From Tetranychus cinnabarinus (taxonomy: Eukaryota; Arthropoda; Arachnida; Trombidiformes; Tetranychidae), in the NCBI GenBank assembly GCA_022266195.1, contig WHVY01000008.1:1550001-1614000 (forward strand): a DNA stretch of 64,000 bases, written 5' to 3'. Both the position numbers and the translations under genes were made by a program. The first letter of the stretch is position 1, and each line of letters begins with the position of its first letter. The notes below the pieces were generated by a model. The model was not told the DNA's origin. It saw only the letters and a program-made list of their open reading frames with translations, and did not search any database. Below, piece after piece: positions 54,948 to 64,000 of the stretch.

Positions 54948-55323
54948 TTTGGTTAATATTCAAAGATCAATGGTCAATCTCTATGTTTGTTATGTTTTTG
55001 TCAAATTGTCCAAATGATGAGATTTTCTTTCATCAACAAAATGTAGAAAAAGAAATGTGATTACGATATTTTTTTCAATCAAATTGATGAGTGTTTTTGA
55101 AATTTCAAGGTTTAATGAGTGTCTAATTTTCAATACAATTGTGAGATTAAAAAAGTGTCTTCATTAATCCAATTGTAAATCGTCCTTTTTTTCAAGTCTC
55201 CTGTCCAACTCTAGCCTTACGCAAAAACAAAGTAATCTGTATAATTGTACAAATATTGTAATCCAATAATAATAAACGATTTAAACACAAGTGTGAATTT
55301 TTTTTTTCTATCTCAATCTGTCA

Positions 55324-55590
55324 TCATTTGCACAGACACTTTCCTTCCCAAGTAGCTCTCCTTTTTTCGTGGCTTATTGCGCAGTTTCGGGTCCAATAAG
55401 AGGAACACTTTCCACCACATTCAGGGCATGGTCTTTGTAGGGCATAGCCACCACATTCAGCACAGTCAAGGGATATATGGTGATCGTACCAACTAACTCC
55501 ACAGGTAAAACATGATTCATAAGATAAACGGAGTCCTTCGATGGTTGGAATGTCAGAGAAGTGGTCTTGATTTACTTCAGTTGTTGGCAT
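55324..55590 (-). CDS. Small Cys-rich protein resembling arthropod pinocchio
   Basis: 88 aa, intronless. From residue 26 on it is packed with Cys pairs: ESCFTCGVSWYDHHISLDC, AECGGYALQRPCPECGGKC, then a W-R-N-C..SHEKRRATWEGKC ending. Eleven Cys in about 60 residues suggest zinc binding or a disulfide-rich fold. The SLDCxECGGYxLxRPCPxC..SH..ATWxGKC pattern matches what I remember of the arthropod Pinocchio protein, whose biochemical role is not well defined. There is no signal peptide, so it is likely intracellular. It is convergent with the CPAP1 gene and their 3' UTRs almost certainly overlap. The upstream region is a long GA-rich tract (55957-56076). Confidence 0.6.
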   Translation of the reverse strand: MPTTEVNQDHFSDIPTIEGLRLSYESCFTCGVSWYDHHISLDCAECGGYALQRPCPECGGKCSSYWTRNCAISHEKRRATWEGKCLCK

Positions 55591-55956
55591 GATTGTGATT
55601 AGTTTAGACGTATTTAGTGATAAAAGATGAAAATGTCAAGAGTAAAAAGATCACAGTGTAATGAAAACGGATGGCAAAAAGAGAGCAATAAGAGAGTGAA
55701 TGGATGGAAAGGAAGAAAGTATAAACCAGGCTTGGTGGCTTTTTATAAAATTAAGTTAGTAATTAAGTAGACTTGGTCAGTTATAAGTATAATTTGGTGA
55801 TTAAATGATGGTCATAATAAACTTGATGTGTAAAAAAAGATGAAAATTAACTGATTGAAAATACACCGAAACAACTTATTAACTAAATACAAACAGTTCC
55901 TGACATTCAGGTTTCTCACTCTTTTCTCACTTTTCCCCCTCAACCAAAAAGTAAAC

Positions 55957-56076
55957 AAGAGAGAGACATAGAGAGAGAGAGAGGGAGAGGAAAAGAGGAA
56001 GAAGGAGGCTTAAAAAGACAGAGGAAGAGAAAGAAGATGAAGGAGGAGGATGTGAAAAGACAGAGGAAGACAGAGG
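55957..56076. repeat. GA-rich low-complexity tract upstream of the Cys-rich gene
   Basis: About 120 bp almost purely purine on the plus strand, with (GA)n runs and GAGGAAGA units. A pyrimidine-rich stretch follows at 56220-56390. It could bind GAGA-type factors or form triplex DNA. It lies about 370-490 bp upstream of the minus-strand gene. Confidence 0.7.
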
Positions 56077-56079
56077 TCG

Positions 56080-58960
56080 CTATGATTTTATTTAAAAATT
56101 AAGCAATTCAGATTTTATCTCATTCTAATTGTTAATCAATCATTAAATGGATGATTAAATCTCAACACCTACTTCCATCTATCATTGTCAGTTTAAACTA
56201 TTATTGTCCGTTTAAATTTTCATTTCAATTTTTCTTTCATCTTTTTCAACTCTCTTTTTCTCATCCTCTGTCGACATTTCTTTTTGTTTCACCCTCTTTT
56301 AATCTCCCTCTCTGATGCTTTATCTCTGTCTAAATCTCTTTCTTTCTTTCTTCTTCTCTTTATCGATTTGTTTTGACTTCCGTGTTCTGGTTTCTTTTTG
56401 GGGTTCAAATCTATTTAAAATGTGACCCAAAGATATCCATCATTATGGTTTCTCGTTAACAGAGTGTATCACAGGTTATCGTTTACTGTTTCCAGTTGAG
56501 GTGATTCATTTGTCTCAAGGATTTTGCTCTTCTGTTCAGTAGTCAAAGTGGTCAATTTGGATCCGGAAATTGGCCAAATCCTTCTTCTTGCTCATAAAAA
56601 TGGCTTCAAGCCAATGTTTGTTTTGGCTTAACATTGAAACAATGGCGAAGGAAATTCAGAGGTTAAAGCAATTCTCGTTAAAGTTAACCCAAAATTTTAA
56701 AACCTTTCCAGAGGTTTCAGTAAAACCCTTTTCAAACCCTAGGGCAAGTGACATTTCTTGGCAAAGGACAGGTACAGAGGACAGTGGACAGAGGTTTCAA
56801 GAGGTTGCTTGTCTTAATTTCAACCTAAAATCAAGACTCATTTCAACCTTGCAACGATTGATTATTGACAATTTTTTTTACTTGTCATTAGTTTTTTAGC
56901 TCAAACCCAATTACGGTCAAGGTCTTGACTATGAACAATCAATAGTAAATCCACTGGAACTGATTAGTTGAAAGTTAAATTAAGTCATTTGGAAATGTGT
57001 TGGTAAATTTAAACTCATATTGATTAATTACTTCATCATGGGTAACATTTTTAGGTTTGTTTTGATTCTAGTTTTTCAGTTTCAATATGCAGGTTCAATC
57101 ATTCGCTTAAAATGATCGATATCAACTCGATTAATGATTAATTGCATGAAATACAATAAAATGGGTCAACTATTTATTACCAGTTAAACCAGTAATGAAG
57201 TTAATTGCCAATTAAAACAACATTTGATGATCTCACTCAATAATCGTTCATTAAACACCGTTTTGTAGCGATTGAGAATCGATTGTCGAAACATTTAATG
57301 GTTCAAATTTTGATACCAATCTTTTAAAGCTATTGTTTGAATGACTTTGAAATTGTTAATTCATATTACTGTCGAAACTCATACCTTCAAAATATCAGGT
57401 CAAAAAACGACAATTTTTAATCTTAAATCTCGATTTTGGTTAAAACTATCATATCAATTGGCAATCGTCAACAGTTAATGACTTAAAACAGTTGCGTTTG
57501 AACAATCAATCGAAAGGGCAACTCTATTCCTGAAAATCGGATGTTACTGTGTATTTGAAAAAAATTGATCGGATTTAACCTTCTTGTTAACCATGAAATC
57601 CGTAATAATTGGCTTACAATTGATTTACATTTCCTTTCAACACTGAAAGTAGTAGTTCATATACACAGTAAATATACAGTACCACTATGAATTGAGTTAT
57701 TCAATCTTTTCTCAAGAAAATAGATTTCATTTGATTCATGAAAGTGTTGCTCGACGACTGAATAATCTGAGCTCTTGAGTTGAGAAAAAAAGTTTGCCAA
57801 GAGTTTTCATTTTACTGGATAAATTTGTCAACTTTTTTCGAATGAATCCAAATTTTTGCTGGATTCAGTCTTTTCCAATGCTGATTCTTTTAATGAATCC
57901 AGAACTCTCCAATCGACCTTGCTTGAGTAGGTTTCGAGGCTTTCACCTTTTCGTCTCAACTCATCTGTGTCTTGGAAATGGGTTTGGCATACTTTTTTTT
58001 GAAAGCAGATCAGTGCAAGTTCATTTGACACAAGATCCCGTATTTAATTTTGCTGAATTATGTATCAAATTAAAGAACGTTTTTTATCTGAAATCATTGA
58101 TCAGAATTTTCTCTTCTCCTCTTTCAGTATTCATGGATTTGCTGCAATAGTAACTAACAATTATTCAAATCATCATTATAAACCTTTGATTTAATTTTAA
58201 AAAATTAACCTGATTGGATCTAAATTAAATTTCCCATGTTGTCTCTCTTTGCTCCGTAAAACCATTCTTATTGTTGAATCTTGTCGACAAGATTTTGTTA
58301 GATTCTCAAATAGGTAAAATGTATCATGAGTTGTTTTTTCAGTTTTTTGATATTTCATTTTATTTTTGTAATAAAATGTATTGGATATTGATTTTAGTGC
58401 ATTTATTAATATGTATCAATAAATTGCGCTCAATGCTTATTGATGCTATTGACAAACTCAGTGCATGATAATCTCTCAATTCTCGGAACTCTGCATGACG
58501 AATGGTTTTTGCATATTTATTTATCACATATTGACGAGATGGTGTGGATTAAGGCTTAGGATTAACTCTAATGAGACAATCAGAATCAAAATGTAGATCG
58601 AGATACACAATGATCCACCGTTTCATAGTTTTTATATAAATACAAATCCATACGAAAGGTTACATATCATGTCCACAGGAGCATCTGAATGTTGTTCGGT
58701 CGAGCATATCAACTGCATCTATTGGACGCATCTGAACGATCTGACTGAAATTATTTCTTATATAATCTGGAGTGGGAAAACCTGGCCATGCATCTGATAA
58801 TGGTTATAACTTCAGTTTTATTCAGAATTAATAAATGTCTGAGCAAGTTTGCTACTGACTGCTTAATTGCCAATATTTTTCAGTGAGGATTAAAGGAATC
58901 ACTGATTTGATCCAATGTAATTTTATAAATCAGATCAAGATCAACTCTTGATTCACATCG
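56080..58960. other. Intergenic
   Basis: Begins with the pyrimidine-rich zone (56220-56390). Open frames at 56570-56899 and 57794-58150 (109 and 118 codons) have no domain, signal peptide or splice support and a chance-like composition. Confidence 0.45.
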
Positions 58961-58962
58961 AG

Positions 58963-60544
58963 ATGTGCGCTTTTATTATTTCGTACTTACTCTTACGTTC
59001 AATTTCGCCAGTGAGTTTATCAGTACCCTGTATAGTTGAAGATTCATCAGTGAGTTATGGTAATTATGAACTTGATTTGAATTATCGTTACTTGGGACCA
59101 GTAATTTTGTGTTTTACATTGATAACTCTCACATTGTACTTCAATCATTCAGAAACAAATAATATATAATATTAATTAATTATTTCAGGAGGAGCAAGAT
59201 GAAATTGGGATAAATGCATGGGAAATACACTTGTTAACCCTAGAAATGAGATTCATATTGGCAGATCTTATCTTAATGTCACTACAACTCAGTATTTCAG
59301 TAAACTAAATGTTATTCAATCAAAAACTGTTTAGAAATACAAATAAAGTTTAAAAAATTTAAGGATGAGAAATTGAATAAACACTTGTTGGTACAACAAA
59401 GATGCCTATGACGACAATGTAAGGGTAAAACTGTCAATGAAAATTGGCAAGACATTAAACTTCAAGTCTAACTAGCTAATCAAAGAGCGCTAAGGTGCTC
59501 TTCAGCTTCAAGAATAGCTAACATTGAACGAATAATGAGTTCTGAAGCGAATATTATGTAACGATTTTTGGCTCTCAAAGACTAAAAAATTTCTGAAATT
59601 CTTTCTAATATTGTGTTTCATTTTGTTCAATAGATGCATTCAAGATGGACAAATATGAAATATGCTGAGCAAACATTATCAACTGTATCTAGAGTTAAAG
59701 TTGGTGGCGATGAAGAAGCTTGTTTCAGGAAAAATTCGTATAAATGTGAAACATTTACGTAAGTACTTTAACAAAAGTACCATTTACCGTTTTGTAACTT
59801 TTCATCTCATTTACAGGGCCATTGCATTCTTTGAGACTGGAAAGGGTAATCTGTGTCAAAGAATCCATGATAAAAATGTAAAACTCGCTGTAGATAATGT
59901 GTTCAGTCAGCTGAGAATAATTGTCAATTCTTTTCATATTGCCATTATTCTGACAGAATTGAATGTTTTATTGTGTACCTTTTTGGTTGGACATCTATCG
60001 AAAAATGTGCACCTTTTGTTCCGATTCCGATTCATGTGAACCATTCCGACTTTGCTCTGGTTCATGTAGTTCAGCAGATTATTATACTGACGAATAAAGC
60101 GTTCATAGTGAAAATTGTGATCTTTATATTCGTATGTAAAGGGAATCTGTTTAATATTGAAACTAAATTTTGATTGCTTTCGTATCACAGCAAAAGTATT
60201 TGATTTGACAGATTTTAATTGACTGGAAAATGGATCGTAGAAGACGTGTTTCACATTGAACTGACCCTCAATGCTGATCAACGTGCCGCTCTCTGTTATC
60301 ATTGGAACGATATGAGGCAGTTTGTCAGTCATTCAATTTTTACCCAGCTCATGACAGAAAACTGAGCTTGGGTTATTCATCAAATTATTCAAGGCATGAT
60401 ACTAATGAGAAACCTCTATACTCTGATACTTGTCAAAATTACGAAAGGACCAAACAGAATGCTGAGGCAGCCACAAAATTTACACATTCTGGAATGACTC
60501 ACGGAATCATCGTTCTATGTTTGATCACTGGACTTTTTTTCTGA
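58963..60544 (+). CDS. Candidate multi-exon gene, possibly GPI-anchored secreted protein
   Basis: A chain of exons fits phase: 58963-59049 (hydrophobic start MCAFIISYLLLRSISP), 59634-59758 (GGDEEACFRKNSYKCETF), 59817-59877 (FFETGKGNLCQRIHDKN) and 60329-60544, total 162 aa. Good donors (GTGAGT at 59050, GTAAGT at 59759) and acceptors (TTCAATAG, CATTTACAG) support the middle; the donor at 59878 and acceptor at 60328 are weak. A second GTGAGT at 59011, also phase 0, would shorten exon 1. The last exon ends KFTHSGMTHGIIVLCLITGL, a typical GPI-anchor tail: small residues followed by a hydrophobic end. A Cys-bearing ectodomain lies between. No family recognised. A 132-codon antisense frame (59934-60332) overlaps the last intron. 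Confidence 0.35.
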
Positions 60545-60806
60545 AATTGTTGCTTCAGCAGCTACTTCAAATATTTTTCTGTCAATATCGTTGAATTTAT
60601 CAGGTAATGACTGTGAATATATACTGTTATGGAAGAATGATTGCCATAAAATATTGATAAATTTCAATCGTACAAGGTTTGTACTATCGAAATTTCCCGA
60701 CTTTCAAATTCTAAAACCGTATGAATATTATTTTTTATAAAAGAAAGCTTACTGAAAGAATGTTGAGGAACGATTGTAGAGTTGATGCTAAAGCGTTTTA
60801 TTGTAT

Positions 60807-61191
60807 TGCAGGGAAGGTTAACAGTTTAGGATACACTAATACAATATTAAGTTACAATAATTAGGTTACAAATTAGTTTGGTTAACAATAAGTTAAGAGT
60901 TACTAGGTAGGTAACAGTAAAAGGAATAATTAAGGGAATAGAGTCAAAAAGATATGATTAAAAGTTTAAGTGGTGCTGTGATTTAACAACTGAAATTGAA
61001 CCCTTTTATACTGGATTTAAACTAGTTCCCTCTCTTAGGTTTGCACACTTTGTAAGCATAAAATTATTGATCAAAATATGATTAAATTTTAATAATTGCG
61101 AGCAAAAGATCTCAAAGCATAGTTTGATTGACCAACCAACAATCATTGTGTATAATTAATGTTAAAATCAATAAATTTATTTTTTATTGCA
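60807..61191 (-). repeat. LTR-like repeat, downstream copy
   Basis: Shares with the other copy AAATTAGTTTGGTTAACA, CTGAAATTGAACCCTTTTAT, ACTGGATTTAAACTAG, CCCTCT.AGGTTTGC and TTTGATTGACCAACCA. Lacks about 35 bp present in the other copy (GACTCGACCGCTGGCTGG region). TG..CA-like ends. Confidence 0.6.
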
Positions 61192-62034
61192 GGCCGCTAT
61201 TTTTATCAGTCCCTGTTCTTTCAACCAATCTTCAACGTTCTTCCCATTGAGGTCAGGAAGCCTTACTGTTTCCGCCGCTGGCATTTTTATATGCTGCTCT
61301 AACCCTTGGTAGTACTTTCTGTATAAACGAATGACATATCTTGCCGCTGCGGTAGGGTCTGAAGTGATTTCTTCAAGCAAAGTTTCTTTCTTTAATCCTT
61401 TATCTGTGCGTACATAGAACCTGATTAATATCTCTAAAGGGACGTTTTCGAATAAGGACGCGACATTTACATGGTCGATGTTATTAGCGAACAAATCGTT
61501 GGTTGTGATTTTAAGGCTGGTTAAGGTTTCATTTCTGCTATCAAAAGAGAGCAATCGCATGTCTTTACAAATGTTGAGAATCGATTTCTTTACATCATCT
61601 AAAGGTTTGACTCCTTCTACCTTCAGGTTTTGCTGATTTGGTAAAATATTAGCGAAATAAATCCCTTTGGATCCTGCTTTTCTAGTTTGATAATGACCTG
61701 CGATCGCTACGCTTTTAGGTGTACAGGACGGATAAGTGCATATAACATATAATGATAAAGTTTTCTTTTTATTATTTTCAGGTCCGAGTTTTAACAAGTG
61801 GGTCAGACTGGAGGGTAGATATTCGCCAGGATGTTCAGTTGGACCGCCTGGTTTAGCAATCTGTTGGAGGAATCGCCGTCTCTCTTCGGCTTGTCTCCTT
61901 CTTCTGCTTCCCTTTGATTTTGTCAAGAGTTTATCAGACTGCATTCGTTCTTTGTTGAGTAAGGGACAGTTACGAATCTGGTGACCTGTTCCTTTGCATG
62001 CTAAGCAATTTGTGCATTTTTCATTGCGGTGCAT
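61177..62034 (-). CDS. Zinc-knuckle (Gag-like) protein of the LTR-like unit
   Basis: 285 aa from the ATG at 62034. A CCHC zinc knuckle lies near the N terminus (CLACKGTGHQIRNC, residues about 10-23: C-x2-C-x4-H-x4-C), followed by a basic run (KSKGSRRRRQAEERRR). The remainder is soluble-looking with no recognised fold; a retroviral-type aspartyl protease motif is not seen. The N-terminal Gag part is missing or replaced. The stop lies just inside the downstream repeat. The frame has no lesion although the flanking repeats have diverged, so the protein may be under selection (a captured Gag-derived gene) or the element may be mobilised in trans. Confidence 0.6.
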   Translation of the reverse strand: MHRNEKCTNCLACKGTGHQIRNCPLLNKERMQSDKLLTKSKGSRRRRQAEERRRFLQQIAKPGGPTEHPGEYLPSSLTHLLKLGPENNKKKTLSLYVICTYPSCTPKSVAIAGHYQTRKAGSKGIYFANILPNQQNLKVEGVKPLDDVKKSILNICKDMRLLSFDSRNETLTSLKITTNDLFANNIDHVNVASLFENVPLEILIRFYVRTDKGLKKETLLEEITSDPTAAARYVIRLYRKYYQGLEQHIKMPAAETVRLPDLNGKNVEDWLKEQGLIKIAACNKK

Positions 62035-62281
62035 TTTACTAATGTCAAAGTGTTACTTTTTTATTTGCTTGTAACGTACGTTGCCTAATTCTAATTTGAA
62101 TCTATCAACAGCCAATCGCAATCTTGATTCTCAGCGTAGAGCAAACCAGGAAATATTGACAGGCGATTGCAGGAAAATGCTTTAATAGCTAACTTGCAGA
62201 GGACTAAAACTGGTGATGACTTATCTACGAATCTCGGTGGAACTTTCAATTGAAAGAATCTTGCAAACCATAAGCTTGTGA

Positions 62282-62716
62282 TGCAGGTTAACAAGTTTAA
62301 GGGTAAGGGAAGGTTAATAATTTGAGTTACAATAATAAAATATCAAGTTATAATGTTTACAATTATAAGGTTACAATGAATTGATTACAAATTAGTTTGG
62401 TTAACAGCAAGTTAAGGTTTACTAGGTAGTTAACGGTAAAAGGAAGGATTAAGGAAACCAACGGAGTCATCGTTGACTCGACCGCTGGCTGGAAACTGAC
62501 ATGGTTAAGAGTTGGAGTGGTAATATGATTTAATAACTGAAATTGAACCCTTTTATACTGGATTTAAACTAGCTCCCTCTTAGGTTTGCTCACTTTGATC
62601 CCAATATGATTAATTCATAATTATTGTGACCAAAAGATGTCAAAACATAATTTGATTGACCAACCATTGCGTATAATTGTTGTTAAAAATCAATAAATTG
62701 ATTTTTATTTGTTACA
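62282..62716 (-). repeat. LTR-like repeat, upstream copy (promoter side)
   Basis: Direct repeat of 60807-61191. TATAAAAG on the minus strand at 62550-62557 would start transcription toward the zinc-knuckle frame. Contains an extra GC-richer stretch around 62470-62505. Confidence 0.6.
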
Positions 62717-63888
62717 CTTGGCATCAATTTAGTTATCGATTTTCATGTACCTGGCAAATAAGCTTTTCATTGGGCACGTAAGTTGACAAATCTAAAGGAT
62801 GATTTTCAATGTTGACAATGTTCAAGAACCTAATTTTTTGAATCATGATTTACCGATTTTCTATTGGGAACAAGTAGCTGAACAAACGAGATCTGCGTTA
62901 CTTGAAAAATGTCATATTCAAATAATCAATTCAAGATTAAACTTGACGAAGCAAGTGGATAAACTTGTGATTAAAATTTACCAACCAAGTTCACTTAAAA
63001 ATGAAACTTTATTGATGAATTGGAGTAAAATAAATTTTCCTTCAACTTAAACTTCACAATAATGCTTTAAAAACATTGATTTTTAATGGTCAAGAATCTC
63101 AAATTTAACAGATAATATCAAGGACTTGAGTGGACAATATTATTCCTACGATTAATACATCTGTTTTTAGATCAATAAACGTAAGTCTTGATACAAACTG
63201 ATCCGATAATGTTTCATTAGAGTCTCGATTTGGTCAAAAAACTCAAATCACATTTTAAACAGTCAGTTGACTTTTATCAATTTGTTGTCAAAATACAAAA
63301 ACAATGATATCCATTAGCTTTTCAGTTCAACAGTTCAACATCAAGTAAGCACTCAATTAATCACTAGATTTGGTAATTGTCTAAATTGACCCTCAATTGT
63401 CCATGAATTGAACGAAAGACCAGAGAAACTGATAAAAAAATCAAAACTAAATTATAAATAAGTCAAGTATTATTTTGGTTGTTAAGCAAAAAACAAAACA
63501 AAAAGGTATCAACAAGTAACAAGCGGTTTATTCAAATGATGTTCCTGATGAAAACTGTACTTTCCCTGTTGAACAGTTAAAGGTTATTTATTTTAAACGG
63601 CGCAATAAGTACCAAAAATAAGTAAATCTTATAATTCAAATAATTATCATTAAAATTAATAATAAATAGAAAAGGTTGAAAGCTGGAAAACTAAAGAGGA
63701 TCGAGCAAGAAACACAACAACAAAAACAAGTTATGATTATCAGGATAAATGCAAACATACGCATAATAATTTGAGTTGAATTTAATTGCACTTTGACTTT
63801 CACCCTTTTCCCACTTTTATTCATTCACCTCCATTCATCTAATTAGTTTTTGTTAATAATAGTTGAATAAATTGATGGTGAAACGTAC
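62717..63888. other. Intergenic or intronic
   Basis: An 83-codon frame at 62799-63050 has no recognised features. On the minus strand this stretch may be the first intron of the gene starting at 63977. No convincing second exon was found. Confidence 0.4.
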
Positions 63889-63977
63889 CAACAATCAACA
63901 ATGGAAACAACAGCAAGCATTAATATTACATACAACCAGCAAGCTAAACATGTTGATACAACTTTCATCTTGTTCAT
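63889..63977 (-). CDS. First exon of a secreted protein (gene incomplete)
   Basis: The ATG at 63977 begins MNKMKVVSTCLACWLYVILM followed by LAVVSIVDC, a strong signal peptide, then a donor TG|GTACGT (exon end 63889, phase 2). The rest of the gene should continue to lower coordinates; weak acceptors near 63694 and 63702 give only short frames. Function unknown. The promoter probably lies beyond the window edge. Confidence 0.5.
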
Positions 63978-64000
63978 CAATGAATCCTCCTTTTATCCAC

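Larger units (their letters stand above)
60807..62716 (-). mobile_element. LTR-retroelement-like unit, old and short
   Basis: About 1.9 kb. Diverged direct repeats of ~385 and ~435 bp (60807-61191, 62282-62716) flank about 1.1 kb with one minus-strand frame encoding a Gag-type zinc knuckle. Each repeat carries TATAAAAG on the minus strand (61003-61010, 62550-62557), as expected for an LTR promoter driving that frame. There is no reverse transcriptase, integrase or protease. Boundaries are approximate; primer-binding site and target duplication were not identified. Confidence 0.6.

Noticed and set aside
57794..58150. 118-codon plus-strand frame
   Set aside because: Its ATG context, composition and lack of any motif do not support coding; an antisense frame covers the same bases equally well.
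59934..60332. 132-codon minus-strand frame
   Set aside because: Longer than most chance frames here, but it has no domain or promoter and overlaps the last intron of a better-supported plus-strand model; kept only as a remark.
63636..63824. Hydrophobic minus-strand frame
   Set aside because: It lies in the likely first intron of the edge gene and is a low-complexity Ile/Phe/Cys stretch from AT-rich DNA.
1..64000. CRISPR arrays, operons, bacterial or phage genes
   Set aside because: Spliced genes, poly(A) signals and animal gene families show a eukaryotic nuclear window; no array of regularly spaced repeats was seen.

Overview
The window is arthropod nuclear DNA, most likely from a spider mite (Tetranychidae; Tetranychus urticae-like). 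The reasons are very AT-rich DNA, short introns (58-120 nt is common), a chelicerate-type Rebers-Riddiford cuticle protein, a single-chitin-binding-domain CPAP1-type cuticle gene, and local expansion of legumains, SLC17-like MFS transporters and intronless secreted proteins of unknown function. The species is inferred, not proven.

Layout. 1-7 kb: a four-exon gene for a small secreted protein, then a complete trifunctional purine-synthesis gene (GARS-AIRS-GART, 992 aa after splicing) with a candidate polyadenylation site in the GARS/AIRS intron. 7-17 kb: a nested palindrome centred near 10.84 kb. It holds four related secreted Thr/Pro-rich proteins in mirror order (A-, B-, B+, A'+), three copies of a module with outward-facing TATA boxes, and two broken 3' ends of the cuticle gene whose intact copy lies at 14.9-17.1 kb. 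17-24 kb: almost gene-free, apart from a possible signal-peptide exon.

24-43 kb: a young, rearranged cluster. It contains a small secreted gene, two legumains (one lacking the segment with the autoprocessing site), two paralogous secreted proteins of about 308 aa, two near-identical complete MFS transporters as an inverted repeat around 35.77 kb, one dead MFS copy, and fragments of legumain, MFS and the small secreted gene. The fragments suggest that a unit [small secreted gene -> <- legumain, MFS] was copied and broken several times. A MITE-like inverted repeat sits at 40.9-41.2 kb.

43-52.6 kb: intergenic, with one GC-rich structured island at 49.4 kb. 52.7-55.6 kb: a four-exon chitin-binding CPAP1 gene converging on a small Cys-rich gene that resembles arthropod pinocchio. 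59-60.5 kb: a low-confidence multi-exon gene for a possible GPI-anchored protein. 60.8-62.7 kb: an old LTR-retroelement-like unit with diverged direct repeats and an intact zinc-knuckle reading frame. The right edge carries the first exon of a secreted protein that I cannot follow further.

Functionally, only purine synthesis, cuticle building, vacuolar/extracellular cysteine protease activity and anion/solute transport can be named. The most unusual content is structural: two multi-kilobase palindromes of secreted-protein and transporter genes with signs of gene conversion. All exon boundaries were read by eye from splice consensus and frame, without transcript data.
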